Part shown: in pieces, positions 1 through 6,030 of the stretch
How positions within the stretch are numbered: position 1 is the stretch's first letter
Layout of the letters: the number at the start of each line of letters is the position of its first letter
NCBI GenBank assembly: GCA_900766795.1
Contig: CAAFWX010000381.1
Location: 1 to 15,468 of the forward strand
Direction: 5' to 3'
Length of the DNA: 15,468 nucleotides
DNA from: Oscillospiraceae bacterium
GTDB taxonomy: Bacteria; Bacillota_A; Clostridia; Oscillospirales; Ruminococcaceae
Made by a program: the position numbers and the translations under genes
Notes under the pieces: model-generated
What the model was told of the DNA's origin: nothing
The model's input: the letters and a program-made list of their open reading frames with translations, nothing else
The model's database searches: none

Positions 1-354
1 TATGACCTTGACGGCGACAAGCTCGAAATCTACCTGCACAGCGCGGCGCAAGGCAAAAAAATTGACCTTATAAAAAAGAACAGCCACGCAGCCTTTGAGA
101 TTGACCGCCTCAACAGAATTGTAGGCGGCGACACCGCTTGCAGCTTTACGGCGGAATACGAAAGCGTGACGGGCGTGGGCACGCTGGACATCATAAACGG
201 AGTTGAGAAAATCACGGGGCTTAACAGGATAATGTGCAAATACGACCACGGCTCAAAGGAGCACAAGTATTCCGAGAACATGCTCAACAGCGTGGTTATA
301 CTAAAGCTCACAGTAGAAAGCTTCAGCTGCAAGGCAAACCTGCCGGAGCGCTGA
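1..354 (+). CDS. NimA-like / pyridoxamine 5'-phosphate oxidase-fold flavoprotein (3' part)
   Basis: The reading frame is open from base 1 to a TGA at 352-354, giving the last 117 residues; the start lies outside the window. The segments HSAAQGKKIDLIKKN and ACSFTAEYESVTGVG match the conserved core of the NimA/5-nitroimidazole-resistance branch of the PNPOx-like split-barrel family, where the first forms part of the flavin phosphate site. Family members are small (about 150-170 residues) FMN-binding cytosolic proteins. Some reduce nitroimidazoles, but most in gut Clostridia have no known substrate, so resistance should not be assumed. The next gene starts 37 bp downstream on the same strand with no terminator between, so the two may be cotranscribed. 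The family call is from remembered motifs; the missing N-terminus prevents a length check. Confidence 0.8.
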   Translation, partial: YDLDGDKLEIYLHSAAQGKKIDLIKKNSHAAFEIDRLNRIVGGDTACSFTAEYESVTGVGTLDIINGVEKITGLNRIMCKYDHGSKEHKYSENMLNSVVILKLTVESFSCKANLPER

Positions 355-377
355 CATATGCCGGCAGCAAACGCAGC

Positions 378-385
378 GGGGAGGG
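378..385 (+). promoter_or_regulatory. Shine-Dalgarno site of the SUFU/DUF4253 gene
   Basis: GGGGAGGG lies 6 nt before the ATG at 392. It supports that start over any internal ATG and lies within the short gap after the NimA-like gene. Confidence 0.8.
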
Positions 386-391
386 ACGATT

Positions 392-3247
392 ATGATAAAC
401 AAAGATGAATTTATGAACAAAATCGACGAATGGTACGAAAACGACGAGCACGAGAAGATAATCGAAGCTATACTTGCTCTCTCTGACGACGAGCTTGACG
501 ACGATATTCTCGGGCAGCTTGCCGTTGCATACAACAACACGGGCGAGTATAAAAAAGCGATTGCCGTTCTGGAAAGCCAGCGTCCCCGCCTCGAAAGCTG
601 GTTCAAGTGGCAGTACCGCATGGGGTATGCGCTGATGAATGCCGCCGACGACGAGGAGTGCGAGGACGACGAGGAGCTTCGCTTCAACATTCTTGACCGC
701 GCCCGCGTTTGCTTTGCCCGCTGCATGAACATGAACCCGCCCGAGGATTACCTCGAGGAATGCGACATGTACATAGAAAGCATCGAAGCGCGTCTGAACG
801 ATGGCGAGGAGGACGAAGAGCCGGACGGAGACCCCGAGCTTTACACCGACGAGGAAATGACTGCTGTCGAGGAACACATCAAGGAGTACTTCGGAGATTT
901 CCCCACCGTTTACCACGAGGTATACTCTCCCGACATTCACGTTGATGTCTGCTGCGTTCCTCCTAACGAGAAAAGGAACTACTACACGCTGATAACCATG
1001 GGAATGGGCGCGCATGTCATGAACGTTCCCGAGGAGCTTCAAGCGCAGGGGCTTGGACGCGCCGAGCTGCTCATCTGCCTGCCGCCCGACTGGAAGCTGG
1101 GCGAACCAAGCGATGAATGGTACTGGCCGCTCGGGCTGATAAAGAACCTTGCGCGGCTGCCGATAAACTGCGACACATGGCTGGGCTATGCCCACTCTGT
1201 GGACAACCTCGAGCCGTTCGCACCGAACACCGCGCTTTGCGGCTCGCTAATCATCATGCCCGAGGACGTGGACAAGGAAGCGGAAGTATGCGAGCTTCCG
1301 AGCGGAGAAAAGGTTCATTTCTTTGAAGTGCTTCCCCTTTATCAGACGGAAATGAACTTCAAAATCGACCACGACGCAGAAACGCTGCTTGCCATGATGA
1401 ACGGAATCAGCCACGTTACGCAGATTGACCGCCCGAACGCCTGCCCCGACTATGTGCTCAACGAAAAGCCCGAGAGCCTTTCTACACGCTATTCGGAGTC
1501 TGTCATCGACAACGGCGCCGCTCATGTGGCGTCTATTGATGAGAAAAAGCTTAACGTTGACAGGATTACGGGATACAACCATCTCGCGATATTCCTGCGC
1601 TGGGCAATCGAGAGAAAGCTCACTGCAAGGGACTTCAACGAGCATTTCAGCGCCGAGGTACAGGGCGTGCTTGACGGCACCGCCACTGACCTGCGCGAGT
1701 TTGTACGCGACAAGCTTGACGGAGTGCTTCTGACATTTTTCTTTAGTTATGAGGGCTTCCGTTTCATCAAATACTACTACACTGACGGCAGCGATGAATC
1801 GGTTTTCTTCCCCTGTGACGTGGACAGGTATGCTGAGAACTACTTCGGCACCGAGCGCTATAACAGCGAGGAATTTCAGGACGAAGCGTATCTGTTTGTG
1901 CCGTTTGACGAGGAATACTACAAGGGATTGAGCGCTGTGATTGACAAGCACTTTGCCGATTTCCGCGCGCAGGACACCTACACTGCCGATTTCGCGGAAA
2001 ACGTTATGCGTGGGCTTTTGGGCTGCCGCTGCACAGCCTACGATTCGGACAGCAACGAAGAAATCAGGCAGGCTTTCGAGCAGGCAAGGCTTCGCGGACA
2101 GGAAAAGGGCTTCACTCCCCTTTTGGTTATCTACGACGCAGACGGCGAGGCGAGGCGAGGCGAGGGTCTTGACGAATTGTTTGACGGGCTTTTCTTCTCT
2201 GCTCCGATTACGATTGCGGAGGTTCCCGTAAAAAGCGGCGCCGAGGTGTTCGGGTGGTTCAAAAGCTGGTTCGGCGCGAAGGAGCTTCCTGCGGCAAAGG
2301 CGGATATCTCCGAGTTTGAGCAGCTTTACGGCAGCGCTCCCGCGGTAATAAACTGTGCTGACAGCGAGCCTGCGCCCGTGATGTTCCTTCCCGAAGCGGG
2401 CGGGAAATATTCCGCGATTATCGCCGACCCCGCGCTGAACGAAACAGGCGAGGACGACACGCGCCTGAAGCTTTGCAAGGACGAGAACTCCGTTGATTTG
2501 CTGCCTGCGATGGTGAACTACCTCGGTTGCAGATACACGCTGTTTCCGCCCTGCGAGAACGACAGCGCGCTGATGAGCGCATATGCACAGGCGAGAATAC
2601 GCGGCGCGCACGAGGGCTTTGTGCCCGTTATCCTGTCGATAGACAAAACCCTGCTCGAAAACCTGATTTACGTTTCCAACAGCACACAGGACGACGCAGA
2701 ATTTGGCTTTGACATTGACAAGCTTTCCGCCTACCGCAGCGCAATGCTCTCCATGCCGCTCCCCGATGGAAAACGGGTGCTTGCGGAATATATTGAGCAA
2801 TGCCGCACGGACGCCGAGGAAGCGGATGTTGACTTTGACGAGGAAATCGTCGGAGAGGTTACGCCGAACCAGCCGCTGACCCGCTTCATAAGCTACTGGA
2901 ACGCCGAAGAAAAGCGCACCGAACCGCTGATTCTCGCGGAAATTCCTGTCAACAAGCCGTGGCAGGTGTTCGCTTATCTCCCATTCGGCGGATGGCACGA
3001 ATGCCCCAACACAACAGAGCTTATGGCAGCAGCAAAATACTGGTATAAGAAATACGGGGCAGTTCCCGCTGCAATCGGAAAGGACGAGCTGGAGTTCTTC
3101 GTAGACCGCCCCGCGAATGCCGACGACGCGCTTCCTCTTGCGCTGGAGATGTACGGCTTCTGCCCCGACCTCGACCAAAATTCCCGCATCGGCGAGCTTG
3201 CGGGCAGCCTTGACGGGTCAACGGTTTGGTATTTCAGATGGGAATAA
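392..3247 (+). CDS. Multidomain TPR - SUFU - DUF4253 protein, immunity-like
   Basis: This is a 951-residue acidic cytosolic protein with no signal peptide or membrane segment. Residues 1-135 are TPR-like helices (for example LGQLAVAYNNTGEYKKAIAVL). Residues about 170-345 resemble the bacterial suppressor-of-fused (SUFU) domain, with VDVCCVPP, ITMGMGAHVMNVP and a long AELLICLPPDW strand. Residues about 390-525 hold a conserved segment (GYNHLAIFLRWAIER, YFGTERYNSEEFQDEAYLF). Residues about 538-690 are a degenerate DUF4253-like unit. Residues about 704-951 include a canonical DUF4253 end with PFGGWHECPNTTELM, YWYKKYGAVPA, EMYGFCPD and a terminal VWYFRWE. SUFU and DUF4253 proteins in bacteria are commonly linked with immunity to polymorphic toxins; that is known for the families and only inferred here, since no toxin gene is visible. 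The antisense frame is also largely open, a result of codon bias. The exact function is unknown. Confidence 0.85.
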   Translation: MINKDEFMNKIDEWYENDEHEKIIEAILALSDDELDDDILGQLAVAYNNTGEYKKAIAVLESQRPRLESWFKWQYRMGYALMNAADDEECEDDEELRFNILDRARVCFARCMNMNPPEDYLEECDMYIESIEARLNDGEEDEEPDGDPELYTDEEMTAVEEHIKEYFGDFPTVYHEVYSPDIHVDVCCVPPNEKRNYYTLITMGMGAHVMNVPEELQAQGLGRAELLICLPPDWKLGEPSDEWYWPLGLIKNLARLPINCDTWLGYAHSVDNLEPFAPNTALCGSLIIMPEDVDKEAEVCELPSGEKVHFFEVLPLYQTEMNFKIDHDAETLLAMMNGISHVTQIDRPNACPDYVLNEKPESLSTRYSESVIDNGAAHVASIDEKKLNVDRITGYNHLAIFLRWAIERKLTARDFNEHFSAEVQGVLDGTATDLREFVRDKLDGVLLTFFFSYEGFRFIKYYYTDGSDESVFFPCDVDRYAENYFGTERYNSEEFQDEAYLFVPFDEEYYKGLSAVIDKHFADFRAQDTYTADFAENVMRGLLGCRCTAYDSDSNEEIRQAFEQARLRGQEKGFTPLLVIYDADGEARRGEGLDELFDGLFFSAPITIAEVPVKSGAEVFGWFKSWFGAKELPAAKADISEFEQLYGSAPAVINCADSEPAPVMFLPEAGGKYSAIIADPALNETGEDDTRLKLCKDENSVDLLPAMVNYLGCRYTLFPPCENDSALMSAYAQARIRGAHEGFVPVILSIDKTLLENLIYVSNSTQDDAEFGFDIDKLSAYRSAMLSMPLPDGKRVLAEYIEQCRTDAEEADVDFDEEIVGEVTPNQPLTRFISYWNAEEKRTEPLILAEIPVNKPWQVFAYLPFGGWHECPNTTELMAAAKYWYKKYGAVPAAIGKDELEFFVDRPANADDALPLALEMYGFCPDLDQNSRIGELAGSLDGSTVWYFRWE
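2144..2163 (+). repeat. Pentanucleotide tandem repeat (GGCGA)x4 inside the SUFU/DUF4253 gene
   Basis: Four exact copies of GGCGA occur in tandem, followed by GGG. They encode the GEARRGEG stretch (about residues 585-592). The unit of five is not a multiple of three, so gain or loss of one copy would shift the frame. Confidence 0.85.
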
Positions 3248-3287
3248 TCTCATGGTTTTTAACAATTCGTAAATATTTAACAACAAA

Positions 3288-3316
3288 AAAACGGGCGATT
3301 TTTGTTCGCCCGTTTT
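3288..3316. terminator. Bidirectional intrinsic terminator between convergent genes
   Basis: The arms AAAACGGGCGA and TCGCCCGTTTT pair perfectly over 11 bp around a 7-nt loop. The stem is flanked by A-rich sequence on the left (T-run for - strand transcripts) and T-rich sequence on the right. It lies between the stop of the + strand SUFU/DUF4253 gene and the stop of the - strand YegP gene, so it can serve both. Confidence 0.9.
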
Positions 3317-3340
3317 CTGTTTGATTGGTTTGAGGGGAGA

Positions 3341-3718
3341 TTACTCCTTTTCTTCCTCAATCTTAGCGTCAACGACATTCTTTCTTATGCTCTCAATGCC
3401 GTTCTTGCAGCCAGCCTTAGCCTTGTAGCCCTCGCCGGTTGCGATAATCTGACCGTTCTTAGCCTTAAGGCGGAAGCGGAACTCCCCTGCCTTATCGGTG
3501 TACATCTCGAACTTGGGGTTCTTCTCGGTTGCGAAGCCCTCAACGGTCTGGTCCTCGAGCGCAGCAACAGGGGCGTTTGTGATAACGCTGTTGATTCCGT
3601 TCTTGCATGCGTCCATGGAGTTGTAAATCTCGCTTACAGCGATAACCTCGCCGTTTCCTGCCTTGAGGTTGAACATGAATCCACCGTTCTTAGTGGGCTT
3701 GATAACAAACTTTCCCAT
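3341..3718 (-). CDS. YegP family protein with two DUF1508 repeats
   Basis: The protein is 125 residues with two tandem DUF1508 units. Unit 1 (about residues 4-50) has GGFMFNLKAGNGEVIA and ACKNGINSV; unit 2 (about 70-115) has GEFRFRLKAKNGQIIA and GCKNGIESI. This is the usual YegP arrangement of small beta-strand/helix repeats; the biochemical role of the family is not established. I place the start at the ATG at 3718 (MGKFVIK), which has an AAAGGA ribosome site 10 nt upstream. A TTG three codons earlier would leave almost no spacing from that site. The gene has its own near-perfect promoter and ends at the bidirectional terminator, so it is probably monocistronic and may be well expressed. Confidence 0.95.
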   Translation of the reverse strand: MGKFVIKPTKNGGFMFNLKAGNGEVIAVSEIYNSMDACKNGINSVITNAPVAALEDQTVEGFATEKNPKFEMYTDKAGEFRFRLKAKNGQIIATGEGYKAKAGCKNGIESIRKNVVDAKIEEEKE

Positions 3719-3763
3719 AGTATTCAATTCCTTTCGTTTTGAATATTTTGCCTTTCGACAAAT

Positions 3764-3780
3764 TTACCGTTTGATGGTAA
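3764..3780. promoter_or_regulatory. Inverted repeat at the YegP-family gene transcription start
   Basis: TTACC-N7-GGTAA sits just downstream of the -10 box and overlaps the expected start of transcription. The position would suit an operator, but the arms are only 5 bp and no regulator is identified. Confidence 0.35.
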
Positions 3781-3784
3781 TTTT

Positions 3785-3813
3785 ATTATAACAGTTTGCA
3801 CATGAATTGTCAA
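3785..3813 (-). promoter_or_regulatory. Consensus sigma-A promoter of the YegP-family gene
   Basis: On the - strand TTGACA (3808-3813) and TATAAT (3785-3790) are separated by exactly 17 nt, matching the consensus at all 12 positions. The expected 5' leader is about 60 nt. Confidence 0.93.
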
Positions 3814-3910
3814 TAAGCGTAATAAGATTTTGTGAGGATTTACGCCATTCCCTACAAATACACTCCACAGCCTCACTATTTGCAATCAGCTGCAAAGGGT
3901 AGTTTATCAC

Positions 3911-3947
3911 AAAAAGAGAACGCTCTCCTTTTTCGGGAGAGCGTTCT
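3911..3947 (-). terminator. Intrinsic terminator of rny
   Basis: On the - strand a perfect 12-bp stem (AGAACGCTCTCC with its complement, 3917-3947) with a 7-nt loop is followed by TTTTT. It starts 7 bp after the rny stop codon. Confidence 0.92.
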
Positions 3948-3954
3948 GTTTTTA

Positions 3955-5556
3955 TCACTTTGCGTAGTCGATTGCGCGGCTTTCGCGAATGAGGTTTACC
4001 TTAATCTGTCCGGGATACTCCATCTCGCTTTCAATGCGCTTTGCAATGTCACGGGCAAGCACCTTCATGCCGTCGTCGTTTATCTGGTCGGGCTTTATCA
4101 TGATGCGAACCTCGCGGCCTGCCTGAATAGCGTAGGACTTCTCAACGCCGTTGTAGCTGTTGCAGATTTCCTCAAGCTTTTCAAGGCGCTTGATGTAGTT
4201 CTCGTAGTTCTCGCTTCTCGCTGCGGGTCTTGCCGCGCTGATTGCGTCAGCTGCCTGAACAAGCGCTGCGATAACCGTGCGGCACTCAACGTCGCCGTGG
4301 TGCGCTTCAATCGCATGGATAACCTCGGGGCTTTCCTTATACTTCTTGCAGACGTCAACGCCAATCTGAACGTGGCTACCCTCAATCTCGTGGTCAAGAG
4401 CCTTTCCGATATCGTGAAGCAGACCTGCACGTCTGGCAAGAGCAGCGTCAACGCCAAGCTCGCTTGCCATGATACCTGCAAGGTGAGCAACCTCTATGGA
4501 GTGATTGAGCACGTTCTGACGATAGGACGTGCGGTACTTGAGCCGTCCAATAAGGCGAACAAGCTCGTGATTCAGTCCGTTTACGTTGGTTTCCATAACC
4601 GCACGCTCGCCCTCCTGCTTGATACGCAGCTCAACCTCGCGGCGAGCCTTCTCAACAGTTTCCTCAATGCGGGTGGGGTGGATTCTTCCGTCCTGAATAA
4701 GCCGCTCGAGAGCAATTCTTGCAATCTCACGTCTAACATGGTCGAAGCTGGAAAGCGTAATTGCTTCGGGAGTATCGTCAATAATGAGGTCAACTCCGGT
4801 GAGCGTTTCGAGAGCGCGGATATTGCGGCCCTCGCGGCCGATAATCCTGCCCTTCATTTCATCGTTGGGGATTGCCACAACAGAAACAGCCGTTTCGGAA
4901 ACGGTGTCTGCGGCAAGTCTTGCGATAGCAAGCGAGATATACTGTCTTGCCTTTTCGTCGCACTCGTCCTTGAGCTTCTGCTCATAGGCGCTAATCTTGA
5001 GAGCCTTTTCGTGGCTCAGCTCGCTGTCAAGCATCTGGAGCAAATGCTCCTTAGCCTGCTCGGTGGAGAATCCCGAAATTCTTTCGAGAATGTCCATCTG
5101 GCTGGACTTAAGCTGCTCTGCCTCTGCAATCTTTTCGTCTGCTTTCTTGTGCTTCTGGTGCAGCTGCTCTTCCAGCTTTTCGATTTTGTCGGTTTTCTTG
5201 TCGAGGTTTTCTTCCTTCTGCTGAACTCTACGCTCTGCTCTGGAAACCTCTCCCCTGCGCTCCTTTAATTCGCGCTCGGCTTCGCTCTTAAGGTGCTGAA
5301 CATCCTTCTCGGCTTCGGTACGGAGCTGATAAATCTCGTCCTTAGCTTCGACAAGGGCAGCCTTTTTGAGCGACTCTGCTTTCTCGGTGGCTTCTTCAAC
5401 AATGCGTGCGGACTCTTTTTCGGCGGACTCAAACTGAGCTTCCGCCGTCTTGATACGGTGTGCAATGCCCTGATTAAAGCACACAAAACCGCTCACAACC
5501 GCACCAACGAGAAGCGCCGCAATACCGATAATCACAGCGACGTACATTGGAACCAT
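3955..5556 (-). CDS. rny: Ribonuclease Y
   Basis: This 533-residue protein is full length for RNase Y, the membrane-anchored endoribonuclease that starts mRNA decay in Firmicutes. Residues 5-27 form the N-terminal membrane segment, followed by a charged coiled coil to about residue 215. A KH domain (about 220-290) carries the GxxG-type [10 protein letters not shown] at 238-247. An HD domain carries H352 and the HD pair H381-D382 (LLHDIGK), with AHHGD at 418-422 and D437 as further metal-site residues. The start is the ATG at 5556 (MVPMYVAV); a stop lies in frame three codons upstream, so no longer form is possible. The AGGAGG is about 13 nt from this ATG, which is rather far. The gene stands alone between its own terminator and a long structured leader. 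Confidence 0.98.
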   Translation of the reverse strand: MVPMYVAVIIGIAALLVGAVVSGFVCFNQGIAHRIKTAEAQFESAEKESARIVEEATEKAESLKKAALVEAKDEIYQLRTEAEKDVQHLKSEAERELKERRGEVSRAERRVQQKEENLDKKTDKIEKLEEQLHQKHKKADEKIAEAEQLKSSQMDILERISGFSTEQAKEHLLQMLDSELSHEKALKISAYEQKLKDECDEKARQYISLAIARLAADTVSETAVSVVAIPNDEMKGRIIGREGRNIRALETLTGVDLIIDDTPEAITLSSFDHVRREIARIALERLIQDGRIHPTRIEETVEKARREVELRIKQEGERAVMETNVNGLNHELVRLIGRLKYRTSYRQNVLNHSIEVAHLAGIMASELGVDAALARRAGLLHDIGKALDHEIEGSHVQIGVDVCKKYKESPEVIHAIEAHHGDVECRTVIAALVQAADAISAARPAARSENYENYIKRLEKLEEICNSYNGVEKSYAIQAGREVRIMIKPDQINDDGMKVLARDIAKRIESEMEYPGQIKVNLIRESRAIDYAK

Positions 5557-5830
5557 AGTCGTTCATTTCCCTCCTTTAAATAATAGGCGGGATAAATATA
5601 CAATTTTCAAGAACATATTTACCTCGGAAAGCCCGAGGTAAAACCATTTCCGCCTTTTTGCGGACAACCATGAGAAAACGCGTCACAAAACGCGCTGCTT
5701 TAACGTTGGATTTATGTAAAAGGCTTTGTTCCCGGCATTATATATTATGCCGCCGTAACGTAAATATATAAATAATATAATAAACGTCAAGCTGCTCCAA
5801 AAGACGTTAGTCGTCTTTTCAGAAAAGCCT
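5557..5830 (-). promoter_or_regulatory. Long structured 5' leader of rny
   Basis: From the distal promoter the leader would be about 270 nt, with no convincing gene in it. On the - strand it holds successive hairpins: 5799-5819 (AAAAGACG, 8 bp), 5733-5752 (CGGCAT, 6 bp), 5677-5696 (AGCGCGT, 7 bp with one G-T pair), 5649-5664 (TCCGC, 5 bp) and 5618-5642 (TTTACCTCGG, perfect 10 bp, 5-nt loop). The first seven leader bases (AGGCTTT, 5824-5830) can also pair with AAAGCCT at 5721-5727. I do not recognise a known riboswitch class. Its regulatory meaning is inferred from structure and place. Confidence 0.55.
5763..5790 (-). promoter_or_regulatory. Possible proximal promoter of rny
   Basis: TTGACG (5785-5790), a 16-nt spacer and TATATT (5763-5768) lie in very AT-rich sequence on the - strand. 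It would give a leader of about 200 nt. It is weaker than the distal promoter, and AT-rich DNA makes chance matches likely. Confidence 0.45.
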
Positions 5831-5836
5831 ACTACT

Positions 5837-5865
5837 ATTTTACATCATAATAACGAAAATGTCAA
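5837..5865 (-). promoter_or_regulatory. Sigma-A promoter of rny (distal)
   Basis: TTGACA (5860-5865), a 17-nt spacer and TAAAAT (5837-5842) occur on the - strand. Transcription would start near 5830. Confidence 0.8.
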
Positions 5866-5882
5866 GGGAATGAACATAATTT

Positions 5883-5918
5883 TTTTACCAAAATGCACAT
5901 AAACATTTTATGGTAAAA
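5883..5918. repeat. AT-rich inverted repeat upstream of the rny promoter
   Basis: On the - strand TTTTACC pairs with GGTAAAA, and inside it AAAATG pairs with CATTTT across an 8-nt loop, with one 2-nt bulge. The 13 pairs start about 18 bp upstream of the rny -35 box. It could be an operator or a remnant 3'-end structure of the RCC1 gene; it lacks a T-run, so it is not a standard terminator. Confidence 0.6.
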
Positions 5919-5961
5919 TCACAATACATCTTTGAACCTCAAAAGCGGAAAGACTTTTTTC

Positions 5962-5998
5962 GGCAAAAAGAAAACAGGGCGTCTTTCGGCGTCCTGCT
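5962..5998 (-). terminator. Possible terminator of the RCC1-repeat gene
   Basis: On the - strand CAGGACG and CGCCCTG (5975-5996) form a stem with one A-C mismatch and a loop of about 8 nt, followed by TTTTCTTTTT. The T-run is good but the stem is weak. It lies about 35 bp after the RCC1-gene stop. The rest of 5866-6030 shows no gene. Confidence 0.5.
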
Positions 5999-6030
5999 TT
6001 CCTTATATAATGGGGGGGAAGGAGAAATCT

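Noticed and set aside
1..354. Metronidazole-resistance gene
   Set aside because: The protein belongs to the NimA-like fold family, but most members have no shown resistance role, and the N-terminal part is missing here.
1247..3178. Long antisense open frame (643 codons) opposite the SUFU/DUF4253 gene, and a second one at 323-1195
   Set aside because: The + strand frame has recognisable domains and a strong ribosome site. The antisense products show no recognisable family motif and follow from the codon bias of the real gene.
3832..5268. Open frame of 478 codons on the + strand opposite rny
   Set aside because: It runs through the rny terminator and codes for no recognisable domain; rny is certain on the other strand.
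5557..5830. Known riboswitch or T-box in the rny leader
   Set aside because: I found no T-box sequence, c-di-GMP, c-di-AMP, SAM or other recognised core motif. The hairpins are reported only as structure.
6012..6018. Run of seven G after the RCC1-repeat gene as a phase-variable tract
   Set aside because: It is short, lies outside any coding region and is not in a promoter spacer, so slippage would have no clear effect.
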